From NCBI GenBank assembly GCA_050699715.1, contig JBOHFR010000012.1, positions 1-64,000 on the forward strand: a stretch of DNA of 64,000 bases. Direction: 5' to 3'. Shown here one piece after another: positions 27,374-36,304 of this stretch. Source of the stretch: GCA-003244245 sp050699715 (GTDB lineage Bacteria; Actinomycetota; Actinomycetes; Mycobacteriales; Pseudonocardiaceae). Both the position numbers and the translations under genes were made by a program. The notes beneath the pieces were generated by a model. The model had not been told where the DNA came from. It saw nothing but the letters and a program-made list of their open reading frames with translations, and did not search any database. How positions within the stretch are numbered: the stretch's first letter is position 1; every line of letters begins with the position of its first letter.

Positions 27374-27586
27374 ATGATAACTCTAATCATGACATTGACG
27401 CTAACAAATATTCTACTTGTCATAGGAATTTTCGGTACACTCATAGGGATCACCCATCTTGTCTACCCAGCACGGAGTCGTCACCATCGCCGCCGCCAAA
27501 GAAAACGAGAAAAAGACAGCAAGCAACGCCGAGACCCAAACGAAGAAAACCACAGAACAGTGAAACGGCGAAACAGAGAGACGTGA
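27374..27586 (+). CDS. small single-pass membrane protein with a basic tail
   Basis: 70 residues from ATG 27374, with AGAGGAT upstream. Residues 1-30 are hydrophobic (TLTLTNILLVIGIFGTLIGI), followed by about 40 residues dominated by Arg, Lys, Glu and Asn. Local base composition is AT-richer than in neighbouring genes. No family recognised. Features resemble small phage or type I toxin-like membrane peptides, but that is speculation. Confidence 0.45.
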   Translation: MITLIMTLTLTNILLVIGIFGTLIGITHLVYPARSRHHRRRQRKREKDSKQRRDPNEENHRTVKRRNRET

Positions 27587-27729
27587 TTTCTGCACCGCGA
27601 GCTGAAGCTCAGCCGGGTCGAGACAACCGCGCCGTCGCCCCCAGCGCTCTACGACGGTGAACCACTGGGCACTACAGTCATGTGTCACGTCCAGTCACAG
27701 CGACACACCGCAGAGAGGCCCTGCTCGGG

Positions 27730-28554
27730 ATGAACAGTTCAGACACATCCGGCCAGAAACCGCCGCGTGGCGTCGACGCCAGCGTGTCGCAGTCGGCTCG
27801 GATCTGGAACTACTGGCTGGGCGGTAAGGACAACTACCCGGTCGACCACGAGGCTGGTGACCAGTTTGCCGCCATCCTGCCGAGTATCGTTGATGTTGCG
27901 CGTGCCTCGCGGGCGTTCCTGGTCCGGGCCGTCCGGTACCTAGTCGACGAGGCAGGGATCCGTCAGTTCCTCGACGTCGGTACCGGGTTGCCCACCGCCA
28001 ACAACACCCACGAGGTCGCTCAAACGACCGCACCGGAGTGCCGCATCGTCTACGTTGACAACGACCCCATGGTCCTGGTGCACGCTCGCGCCCTGCTCAC
28101 CAGCACTCCCCAAGGCGTCACCGATTACGTCGACGCCGATTTGCGTGACACTGACACAGTCCTGCGGGAGGCTGCCCAGACACTGGACTTCACCCAGCCC
28201 ATCGCCCTGATGGTGATGGGGACCATCGAACACATCATGGACACCGACGAGGCGTACGCGATCGTGAACCGCCTGCTGGACCCACTAGTCTCGGGCAGCT
28301 ACCTGGTGCTGTATGACCCCACCACCGACGGCGTCCATGGCAAGGCGATGCTCGAGGCATGCCGGATATGGAACGAAAGCGGTGGAACCCCGCCGGTCGC
28401 GGTCCGCAGCAGCCAGGAGATTGCCCGATTCTTTGACGGCCTGGAATTAATAGAGCCGGGCGTGGTCTCAGTGCCACTGTGGCGACCCGACCCCCACCAG
28501 ATCGGCGTCCCCACAGAGGTGAACACATTCGGCGGCGTCGGACGCAAGCCCTGA
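27730..28554 (+). CDS. SAM-dependent methyltransferase, DUF574 type
   Basis: 274 residues from ATG 27730. Diagnostic N-terminus of the actinobacterial DUF574 group: ARIWNYWLGGKDNYPVDHEA. The methyltransferase glycine motif is FLDVGTGLPTANNTHEVAQ, followed by VYVDNDPMVLVHARALL and the acidic DADLRD. C-terminal GVVSVPLWRPD is also typical. Many paralogues exist in actinomycete genomes; methyl acceptors are unknown. Confidence 0.9.
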   Translation: MNSSDTSGQKPPRGVDASVSQSARIWNYWLGGKDNYPVDHEAGDQFAAILPSIVDVARASRAFLVRAVRYLVDEAGIRQFLDVGTGLPTANNTHEVAQTTAPECRIVYVDNDPMVLVHARALLTSTPQGVTDYVDADLRDTDTVLREAAQTLDFTQPIALMVMGTIEHIMDTDEAYAIVNRLLDPLVSGSYLVLYDPTTDGVHGKAMLEACRIWNESGGTPPVAVRSSQEIARFFDGLELIEPGVVSVPLWRPDPHQIGVPTEVNTFGGVGRKP

Positions 28555-28716
28555 CGGCGCCGGTACCCTCAGTGGGCCTGCGGGCGCTCAGCTGGCATGC
28601 CCTCTGAGCTGTGATTTTGTGGGCCTAACCCTTCAGCATACGAACCACACTGTGCTAGTCGAAATACGCTTCGATAACGCCGTCGTTGAACTGTCTGACC
28701 CTGAGACTGGCGAGCC

Positions 28717-31700
28717 CTAGGCGAAGAGCCCACGAATGTCGTCGGCGTCCAGGCTCGCCCCGAAGACATTGCCGTCGTCCATGACGCTGGAGAACAGGTC
28801 GGACTTCCTCGCCTGCAGTGCCATCACCTTCTCCTCGATCGTGTCCTTGGCGATAAGGCGGTACACCATGACATTCCGTGTCTGCCCGATGCGGTGGGTC
28901 CGGTCCACCGCCTGCGCCTCCGTCGCAGGATTCCACCACGGGTCGAGCAGGAAGCAGTAGTCCGCCTCGGTCAGGTTCAGTCCGAATCCGCCGGCCTTGA
29001 GGCTGATCAGAAACACCGGAACCGAAGAGTCCTTGAAGCGCTTCAACACCGTGGCCCTGTTCCGAGTCTTGCCATCAAGGTAGCAGTACTCCACACCCGC
29101 AGCGTCCAGCCGCCCACGTACTTTATCGAGAAATCCGGTGAACTGGCTGAATACCAGCGCTCGGTGTCCACCATCGATCACTTCACGAAGTTGGTCGAAC
29201 AGTGCATCGATCTTGGCGCAGGGAATATTCTCATGCGCGTCGTCGACCAGCGCGACGTGCAGGCTCAGCTGGCGCAGCAGCGTCAACGAGCGCAGGATCG
29301 TGAACCGATTTTTGTTCATGTCGTCGACCAAACCGAGAACCTTCTGCCGCTCCCGTTGCAGATGGGTCTGATAGATCTTCCGGTGCCGCGGATGCAGTTC
29401 CACCTCGAGAACCTGCTCCTGCTTTGCAGGAAGGTCGGCGACCACTTGCGCCTTGGTGCGACGTGTGACAAGTGGCTTGATCCGCCGCCGTAGCTGTGCG
29501 AGGAGCTCGACATCGGCCTGTTTTTCGATCGGGCGAGCGTAGTAGTGACTGAAACGAGTGGGGTTGGGAAACAACCCAGGCGCGGTGATCGACAGCAACG
29601 ACCACAGCTCCATCAGGTTGTTCTCCATCGGTGTGCCGGTGATGGCGAGCTTGAACGGCGCCGGGAGCCGCCGCGCGCACTGGTAAATCTTCGACTGGTG
29701 GTTCTTGGTGAACTGGGCCTCGTCCAGAAGCAGTCCCGACCAGGGACTCGCCGAGTAGGCGTCGAAATCGAGCCGGAACAGCGTGTACGAAGCGACGACC
29801 ACATCGGCGCCCGCGATGATCTCGTCGAGAGCATGGCCGCCGCGCCGCAGCGTGTCAGAGATCGATACAACGTTCAGTTCCGGCGCGAAACGCGCGGATT
29901 CGACCGCCCAGTTCGACACCACGCTCGTCGGCGCGACGATGAGAAACGGCGAGATGGTGGGGTCAACCTGCTTGGCATGGCAGATCAGCGCCAATGACTG
30001 CAGCGTCTTGCCGAGCCCCATGTCGTCGGCGAGGATACCGCCGAGCTGACACTCCCACAGAAACGTGAGCCAGCGGAACCCGTCCAGCTGATACGGGCGC
30101 AGCCGCGCCGCGAAGGTCGCCGGTGGCTCCTTCGAGTCGAGAGAGTCCATCGACAGCAGTCCCTGTACCTGCTGCTGCCATGCCCTGGCCTGGTGGTTGA
30201 CTACTCCCAACTCGGTCAGCTCATCCCACAGTCCGGCCTGAAACCGGCTGATCTTAAGCGGGCCGGCGGGCAAGTCTTGCAGCGCCCGCGCTTCCTCGAT
30301 CAGCCTCCGCAGCGCCTGCAGTTCGGGTTTCTGCAGGGAGAAGTAGGCGCCATCGGCGAGCATCATGTGCGGCTGGTCCCTGCTCAGCGCCGAGAACACG
30401 TCGGTGAACGGAACCTGGCGTCCCTCAACAGCAATGGTGACCCCGAGGTCGAACCAATCCGTCTCACCCGCCACATCGTCGGTCGACACGCCGATGCGCA
30501 GCGAGTCGCCCACCTCGCGGTAGTCGGCCGGGTCTCCGTCGACCTCAATGGCGACCCCGGGCTGGTCCACCAGCAGCGGCAGCACCTCCGTGGTGAAACG
30601 CATCGTGTCGATGCCGCCGAGCTCCGCGCGTGGCGCCAGGGACCGTCCCGGATCGGCACAGAGCAGTCCGAACCGATCGAGCGGGATGTCGAGATTGGCC
30701 AGGATGGCCTGCTCCTGGTCCATATCCCGGAATCCGGCATCCGATAGCTCCGGATACAGCGGTGCACGCAGCCGCGAATCGCCGACCTCATACGCCCATT
30801 CCCAGCTGACATCGAGGCCGTGGTCAGCAGCGTATGACGCGCGCAGCACCAGCGTGGGATCCGAGATCACTGGTGGCATGAAGGACTTGTCGGACGAGAT
30901 GACCGTGGCCATGTGCCGCAACCGCGGGTAGTACTCGTCGCAAAAACGGGGCTGCTCGGCGGCAGGAATCTCGAAACGCTGGTTCTCCAGCGCCATTCGT
31001 TGCAGTTGCTGCGGCACGGGCTTGGCGAGCTTGGCCAGCCGGAGATGCCAGTCGCCGTGATCGGCGCTCTCCCCGGCTTCCGCGCGGTCAATGTAGATCA
31101 CACCATGCCCTTCGGTCCCGATGAACCGGATCGGCACGGCGACGACGTCTGTGTCTGTGCCGTCGACGCGGATCACGGGGGCGATAACGAGCGCACCGGA
31201 CCGTTCGCTGCGAGTGACATCGAGGCAGACCTGCGCACAGCCGTACCGGTCCAGCGAACCGAGCCGCTTGCGTCCGTGAACCAGCCGTACGCCGATCGCT
31301 TCGGCCTCGTCCAGCATCGACCAGAGTTGACCACTCTCGAACGCAGACAGGTCGATCGACTTCTCGTCGCCGTAGGAGTAGTAGGCCTGATAGCTGCCGC
31401 GATAACTGTCACGCGACCGGTATACGGCGTACATCTCCTGGAGCAACCGCACGTGCGAAACAAGGCAGCCGCCGTAATGCTGCTGGGAACTCAGCTTGGT
31501 CCAGCTCCCGGCGCTGACCCAGCCGTTCTTTCCCGGCTTCACCAACCGGGCCAACGGCCTCAGCGCCGACCCGGTCGCCGCCGAGCCGCGTGACGGCGCT
31601 GGTCGTGCGTCCGCGGACAACGTCAGCTCGATGGCCAACGGTGTCGCGCTTGGCTGACTCGCAGGAGCGACCGGCCGGGACTCAAGCAGCGATCCCAGGG

Positions 31701-32046
31701 ACTGCTCCCATGTCACGGGTCGTGGACTCCGGCGGGGTGCGGCCGGTGGATGCTCAGCGTCCAGCGCCGCCAGCACCAGCGCCGCGACATGCTTGCAGTT
31801 CAATCCGACGGGGCAGCTGCACTGCCCCAGCTCGAACTCCGGGGACAACTCATCGAAGTACACCGCCGTCGTGTAGAGACCGCCCCTCCCGCGCACCGTC
31901 CCGAGAAGTGCACCCTCCGAAGGATCCCACCGCATCCGGACGACCGCATGTTGCTGTGCGTACTGGGCTCCCCTCGCGTAGGAGGCGGTCCCGACGGCGT
32001 CCTCGACCTCGGTGAGGTCGAGGTCACGCAAGGCTAGGGGCAGCAT
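28717..32046 (-). CDS. SWIM-domain SNF2-family helicase
   Basis: 1109 residues from ATG 32046; TTG 32076 is possible, and neither has a strong ribosome-binding site. Near the N-terminus is a SWIM zinc finger (CSCPVGLNCKH). After a long middle region come SNF2 motifs: ILADDMGLGKTLQSLALI (motif I), LLDEAQFTKN (motif II), ITGTPMENNLMELWSLL (motif III), LLDPWWNPATEAQAVDRTHR with IGQ (motif VI). It is an ATP-dependent DNA translocase, with a role in repair or transcription recycling inferred from the family. Confidence 0.95.
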   Translation of the reverse strand: MLPLALRDLDLTEVEDAVGTASYARGAQYAQQHAVVRMRWDPSEGALLGTVRGRGGLYTTAVYFDELSPEFELGQCSCPVGLNCKHVAALVLAALDAEHPPAAPRRSPRPVTWEQSLGSLLESRPVAPASQPSATPLAIELTLSADARPAPSRGSAATGSALRPLARLVKPGKNGWVSAGSWTKLSSQQHYGGCLVSHVRLLQEMYAVYRSRDSYRGSYQAYYSYGDEKSIDLSAFESGQLWSMLDEAEAIGVRLVHGRKRLGSLDRYGCAQVCLDVTRSERSGALVIAPVIRVDGTDTDVVAVPIRFIGTEGHGVIYIDRAEAGESADHGDWHLRLAKLAKPVPQQLQRMALENQRFEIPAAEQPRFCDEYYPRLRHMATVISSDKSFMPPVISDPTLVLRASYAADHGLDVSWEWAYEVGDSRLRAPLYPELSDAGFRDMDQEQAILANLDIPLDRFGLLCADPGRSLAPRAELGGIDTMRFTTEVLPLLVDQPGVAIEVDGDPADYREVGDSLRIGVSTDDVAGETDWFDLGVTIAVEGRQVPFTDVFSALSRDQPHMMLADGAYFSLQKPELQALRRLIEEARALQDLPAGPLKISRFQAGLWDELTELGVVNHQARAWQQQVQGLLSMDSLDSKEPPATFAARLRPYQLDGFRWLTFLWECQLGGILADDMGLGKTLQSLALICHAKQVDPTISPFLIVAPTSVVSNWAVESARFAPELNVVSISDTLRRGGHALDEIIAGADVVVASYTLFRLDFDAYSASPWSGLLLDEAQFTKNHQSKIYQCARRLPAPFKLAITGTPMENNLMELWSLLSITAPGLFPNPTRFSHYYARPIEKQADVELLAQLRRRIKPLVTRRTKAQVVADLPAKQEQVLEVELHPRHRKIYQTHLQRERQKVLGLVDDMNKNRFTILRSLTLLRQLSLHVALVDDAHENIPCAKIDALFDQLREVIDGGHRALVFSQFTGFLDKVRGRLDAAGVEYCYLDGKTRNRATVLKRFKDSSVPVFLISLKAGGFGLNLTEADYCFLLDPWWNPATEAQAVDRTHRIGQTRNVMVYRLIAKDTIEEKVMALQARKSDLFSSVMDDGNVFGASLDADDIRGLFA

Positions 32047-32249
32047 GCGGCACAAGGTAGCCGTCGGCACCGACAAGGATCGGTTGGCATGCCAGTATCG
32101 CAGCAGATCTGCTGTGGATGTAGACCGTTGAGCTTCTCGGCGTCGGCAGCCTGGACCACGCCATACCCGATGCAGGGCTGCGACCTGGGTAGACCGGTGG
32201 GCCTAACGTGGCACAACCCGAACTCTTCGGTCCTCGTCGAAGGTCCTGA

Positions 32250-32690
32250 GATCGCGATCCACCCCGTGGTGATGAGCCGCTTCAACCGCGGATTGCGGCA
32301 GCGGTTGAGGCGCCGCGGAGCGGTCGAAAGGTGCCTCAACCACGGGCACCGGAGGTCCTCGTGGAACAGGCAAGACGGGACGACGCGGCTCACCGCGTCG
32401 CTCACCAGAAACCTATCTCGGCGGATACGCTGCGTACACGGCTGGGGATCGGTGCGACGCAGGCGCGACGCCTTGTCAAGACTATTCGTGCCGAGTTCCA
32501 GGCACGGATCGCGCACGGTCTGGTCGACGCGGGTACCACGCGTGAGGCAAATGGGGCAGGCGGCCTTGGTGGCTTGACGTGGGCCGGCAATCTCGCGTGG
32601 ACTCGGGCTCCACGTCCTCCCGCTTGCCCCCCGAGTACTGGATCATCGGCCAGAAGCCGTCCGGCCGGCGCGCCCTCTGCCTTCTTTTGA
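32250..32690 (+). pseudogene. C-terminal HTH fragment of a mobile-element protein
   Basis: A frame without a start codon, opened by a stop at 32247. It contains VEQARRDDAAHRVAHQKPIS followed by ADTLRTRLGIGATQARRLV, a helix-turn-helix pattern common at the C-terminus of replication/transfer proteins (SpdB/DUF2637-like) of actinomycete integrative elements. The last 35 codons overlap an antisense fragment and are probably not original. The parent family is inferred from the HTH pattern only. Confidence 0.45.
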
Positions 32691-32937
32691 TCTTGCCGCG
32701 CTTGCTGAGCAGGGCCTCGCAGCAGATGTTGAGGTCGATGAGCCGGTCCTCCGGCAGGGACTGCGAGTCGGCGAAGACGAACCGACGCAAGGCGACCTGC
32801 AACGACCGATCCTGCTGAACCGGTGAGGTCGCGAGCATCTCGTACACTCCTCGCACAGCATCGACGTGCTCGTCGGTAAGGAGCAGGATTGGCCGGTTGA
32901 CGTCGGCGGCACCAACCGCAGATAGGGCGGCGCTACT
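32482..32937 (-). pseudogene. fragment of an ApeA-like HEPN protein
   Basis: Readable from about 32937: PILLLTDEHVDAVRGVYEML, then QVALRRFVFADSQSLPEDRL and IDLNICCEALL. The motif RRF...EDRLIDL...CEALL is characteristic of Apea-type HEPN domains, normally part of larger proteins implicated in defence. Neither the start nor the rest of the HEPN domain is present; the reading after about 32690 is no longer family-like. Confidence 0.5.
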
Positions 32938-33006
32938 GCTGGGGCGTGTGAACGTTCGAGTAGACCGGCGCTTTTCGTCTAAGAACTCCTAACAGAATGA
33001 TCTTGG

Positions 33007-33183
33007 AAGCCGGTGCTGTTGCTCACCGGTGAATACGACGTCAGGCTGTCGCTGCGGAACGCCGCCGAGTATGCCGGTCTGTTCGAGCATGCCGAGTTGG
33101 CGGTGCAGCCCGGCGCCGGGCACTTTCCCTGGTTTGACGATCCCGCGTGGTTCACGCGGGCATGGATGGCTTTTCTCGGCTGA
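33007..33183 (+). pseudogene. 3' fragment of an alpha/beta hydrolase
   Basis: 58 codons ending in TGA at 33181. PVLLLTGEYDVRLSLRNAA carries the third-acid Asp region and QPGAGHFPWFDDPAWFTRAW the catalytic His of alpha/beta hydrolases. The nucleophile half is missing. It is antisense to the tail of the glycosyltransferase remnant. Confidence 0.65.
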
Positions 33184-34057
33184 TCGTGTCGAGCAGCAGC
33201 GTCGCGGCCACCGTTGCTCCGTCGGTGCGGATCATGCTGGCCACGGCGGTCGTTCGTGCCCGGGTGGCCGTCGTCGTGGTGCCCGCGCCGCCGTGGTGCC
33301 CGCGCCGCCGTGGTGCCCGCGCCGCCGTGGTGCACAACGGCAGCCACCCGGCCGAACAGTGCCTGCTGGTTGACCTCGCCGACGCCGAAGCAGTCGTCCC
33401 GGTCGTCGATCAGGGCCAGGTCGGCCCAGCCGCGGGAGACGAGTGCGCGGCGGCCCTGCGCGCGGATCGCCTCGATGGCCACCTGGGCGACGTCCGTCGA
33501 TGTGCGCATGGGCATGTTGCCGAAGCCTGCGTACACCGGTGGTGTGCCGGCGTCCAGGAACGCTTCTAGGTCGTCCGGGAGTGGGCGAACGTCGGGCAGG
33601 ATCCACGCGCCGGTCTGCACGACGTCGAGGTCCGTCGGCTGCCACGGGTCCAGGGTCGGGTCCGTCGCCAGCCACGGGTGGTCGCCGATGACGTAGTCGC
33701 GGACGTTGTCCACCGGTGGCAGGCCGATCGACGCCCGGTTGGTGTTGAGCGCCGCACCGAACAGCGCGTTGATGCTCTGGGCGTCCAGGTCCCACAGCAT
33801 CCGGTTGTCGGTCACCTCCGGCGGGAACGGCCGGCCCGGATACGCCAGCGGCGGGTGGTGCGGCGACGGCAGGGTGAGCTGCTGGAAGGTCGCGGATACG
33901 GAGCGGATGCCCAGTTTCTCGGCCACCGACCGCGCGCCGGCCGCGGCCGGCATCATGCCGGTCGCCACCAGCGCGTCGCATCCCTCGGACGCCGCGGTGA
34001 CCGCGTCGAACTGGCTGGCGATCAACAACCGTCGATTGCACGGAGCCTGCGGAGGCA
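33152..34057 (-). pseudogene. degraded UGT/MGT-type glycosyltransferase
   Basis: Readable family sequence: QFDAVTAASEGCDALVATGM, GWADLALIDDRDDCFGVGEV, NQQALFGRVAAVVHHGGAGT (donor-binding motif), and in another frame RTDGATVAATLLLDTISREK, the usual C-terminus. The N-terminal acceptor domain is mostly missing, about 80-90 residues between the HHGGAGT motif and the C-terminus are deleted, and the junction is a 17-bp repeat that shifts frame. Intact relatives glycosylate macrolides or other small molecules. Confidence 0.75.
33276..33333. repeat. 17-bp tandem repeat, 3.4 copies
   Basis: Units start at 33276, 33293 and 33310 (GTGGTGCCCGCGCCGCC), followed by a 7-base partial copy. The unit length is not a multiple of three, so each gain or loss shifts the glycosyltransferase frame at its HHGGAGT motif. 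Confidence 0.9.
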
Positions 34058-34247
34058 GACCACCGGTCGAGTTCGAGACCCTGTACGAGCTGGGCGACCT
34101 GATCAGCCTGGTCGCCTGACCCCAACAACGAGTCTCTACCGAACCCGGGATGGTTCACTGGACCGGCTCGGACCGAACGAAAGCGCGGGGTAAACGTGGG
34201 GCCGATCTTGAGCGGCGTTTTCCGCAAGCCTGTGAGCTGTGTCGATG

Positions 34248-34321
34248 CGCCCCCGGCAGGATTCGAACCTGCGGCCTAGCGATTAGAAGTCGCTTGCTCT
34301 ATCCGGCTGAGCTACGGGGGC
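34248..34321 (-). tRNA. tRNA-Arg (anticodon UCU)
   Basis: 74 nt on the minus strand. Acceptor stem GCCCCCG pairs with CGGGGGC. The D-arm contains GCTCAGCCGGATAGAGC, the anticodon stem AGCGA/TCGCT holds loop CTTCTAA with anticodon TCT, and the T-arm is GCAGGTTCGAATCCTGC. Reads AGA codons, rare in such GC-rich genomes. The surroundings are full of gene fragments, as expected for a tRNA used as an integration site. Confidence 0.95.
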
Positions 34322-34634
34322 AGGTGATCAGCGTAGCGAGAACCGGCTGTGTACCTGCACCTAGCTGGTAGACGCATCCGACGGCGTCACCCAAGCACTC
34401 ACCAAGCGTAACAACAATCGCGCCAGAGACAGCGACGACGTGGGGAACTAGACGGGGAAGCACCGGGCAAGCGACACGACCAGGACCCGGCCGTGCGCCA
34501 GGATGATCGCGCCTACCACCTGGCCTGAGCATTGACCATGGCCGCAGACCTTACCGGTGATCACCTCGGAGCGTGACGCGTTTGCCACCCCCAGTTCCCA
34601 CCACACGCGCGGGGTCACCGTTTATCGTCCGGGT
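34322..34634. other. 313-base spacer upstream of tRNA-Arg
   Basis: I see no gene here. It lies upstream of the tRNA (minus strand) and of the small membrane-protein fragment (plus strand) and should contain both promoters. Confidence 0.4.
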
Positions 34635-35102
34635 ATGAACTCGTCTGGCCCGTGGTGGGCTATCCCGGCGTTCATGCTCGGTGGCGTGCTGCTGACCCTG
34701 CCGGTGACGGTGTGGCTCGATCACCGCAAAGGCAGACGCGAGACAACGGCCCGACTGGTCGAGCACACCCGGGAATCGGTCTACCGGTGGACCGAACGCA
34801 AGCTGGACCTCTACAGCCGCCACCTCAAGAGCTGCCACGACCTGCGCGACCTCGACGTGTGGCCCGGCAGTTCATCGCAGCCATTGACCGCCACTGGATC
34901 GCTGACCGATGCCATCGCCCGAAGCGCCACCGAGATCGTCTTCATCGCGCCCGCGCGGGTGTCCGGCCCCGCGCAACGCGCCGTGACTGGACCGCATCGA
35001 GCACGGCACGCGGGGGAGCACTGTGGCGTCGGCGATCGGTGCTTACTTGATCGATATGGGACGCTTCGAGGCGGCCAAAGGTTACCTTGCACAGGCCCGT
35101 AA
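34635..35102 (+). pseudogene. truncated N-terminal membrane-anchored hypothetical protein
   Basis: From ATG 34635: MNSSGPWWAIPAFMLGGVLL forms a membrane helix, then LDHRKGRRETTARLVEHTRE and later ATEIVFIAPARVSGPAQ. This reads like a small actinobacterial membrane protein up to about residue 117. After that the frame becomes arginine/glycine-rich and non-family-like and overlaps the next open frame, so the 3' end is probably lost. Confidence 0.45.
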
Positions 35103-35826
35103 AGCTGGTCACCACGCGGTGACCCTGCGTGCGCCGCCTATGCGGCAGCCTTCACCAGCTTGGCGGCATTCGTGCGTGACGACACACCTAACCGCTTTGG
35201 ACACCGCCGCTGCGGCTCGCAGCCTGGCAGCGCGTACCGCCGATGCTCGGCTCAAAGCCCTAGCCGAGCATCGGGCCGCTGCCGCCTACGCACTCGACGG
35301 CCAACACGGACCGTCGATGGTCGCCTGTGCCCGCGCCCAAGGATTCCTCGCCAGCAGCGGCGTGGTTGCTCCCGAGTCGCTGGCCTATTGGGTACACGAA
35401 GGCACGCTAGACAGCCATCGCAACCAGTTCCTGTGCCTGCTAGGCAAACCCAGGGAAGCTGTTAACGCCGCCAGCAACGCCAAGGCGCGATTCGACCGCA
35501 CCTATGTAGGCAGCTACGGGCGCTGCCAGGTGCGACTGGGCCACGCACTCGTGCTCTCCAAAGAAATCACCGAAACCGCCCACGTGCTCGGTGACGCCGC
35601 CAGCCACGCTAGCCTGTCCCCACGAACCACAGCAGAACTCCACGCTACCCGAGCGTTGCTGCAACTCTGGGAACACACCGCTGCCGTCAAGACACTCGAC
35701 ACCCAATTAGAAGCCTGCGGACTCCTAATCAACACGCCAAGTCAAGTAGGTGAGTCGCCAGGGGGTGCAACTCCCCCTGGCGACTCACCTGGCCGTCGGG
35801 TGCCGCGTCCGCGCCGCTCCCCTTAG
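35023..35826 (+). pseudogene. TPR-like C-terminal part of an HTH-TPR regulator
   Basis: Alpha-helical repeat sequence: ALDTAAAARSLAARTADARL, EHRAAAAYALDGQHGPSMVA, YVGSYGRCQVRLGHALVLSK, AELHATRALLQLWEHTAAVK. It matches the TPR half of actinomycete XRE/TPR regulators; the N-terminal DNA-binding domain is absent, and a frame disturbance is likely near codons 33-50. The natural end is near residue 240; the last 30 codons run through a hairpin (35748-35790). Confidence 0.5.
35748..35790. terminator. 18-bp-stem hairpin
   Basis: Perfect arms 35748-35765 and 35773-35790 around a 7-base loop. It lies between the TPR remnant (plus) and the small peptide gene (minus), whose stop is at 35829, so it can serve both strands as a terminator. 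Confidence 0.7.
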
Positions 35827-35828
35827 TG

Positions 35829-35993
35829 CTAATACCAGCAGCGACGTTGGGGGTCCCAGGCCCGAGGATGCCATGGGGACCAAGGGGGCCGGGGGTCCCG
35901 GTCGCACCAGTCGCGGTCGTCGTCTCTGTCATAGGGGCGGGGGCCAGGATCGTATGCTACTTTGCCAAGGCTGAAGACTTCAATGATCCTCAT
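35829..35993 (-). CDS. 54-residue Asp/Arg/Trp/Pro-rich peptide of unknown role
   Basis: From ATG 35993, with AGAGAGGAT upstream. It begins MRIIEVFSLGKVAYDPGPRP and continues with YDRDDDRDWCD, then aromatic/proline-rich sequence ending RRCWY. Four to five Trp and two Cys in 54 residues is striking. No modification enzyme, transporter or immunity gene is adjacent, so a RiPP precursor role is only a possibility. A clear ribosome-binding site and a hairpin terminator just past the stop support a real gene. Confidence 0.5.
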   Translation of the reverse strand: MRIIEVFSLGKVAYDPGPRPYDRDDDRDWCDRDPRPPWSPWHPRAWDPQRRCWY

Positions 35994-36304
35994 GTTCTCA
36001 TCCTCTCTTTTTCCCAGGAACTCCATCTCCCGGGAAGGCAACGCTAGAAAAATCCAGGTCGTTCTTGCAATTTACTTGCAGTGGAACCTCCTCGGATGAC
36101 TCTTGATCGCGCTTGGCTTCTCCTGGCGCGATCCTGAAAACCCTCCCGCTGGGCTCAATGTGTTAGACGCCCGACGGGGCTGGAGGTTGTCCCGGGTCTC
36201 GTAGAACTTGAGGTGATGGTCCCCTACCTGGAGTCCTGCCGCACGGTAGGCACTCGGGTGATCAGCTAAAAGAGCGGCATCGGCTATGACCGCCGATCAC
36301 ATGA
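35994..36304. other. 311-base spacer
   Basis: Contains the leader and promoter of the 54-residue peptide gene near 36000-36060 and the region beyond the sthA stop. No further gene or strong hairpin seen. Confidence 0.4.

Noticed and set aside
33270..33340. CRISPR-like array
   Set aside because: The repeats are 17 bp, directly adjacent without spacers, and no cas gene is present; this is a simple tandem repeat.
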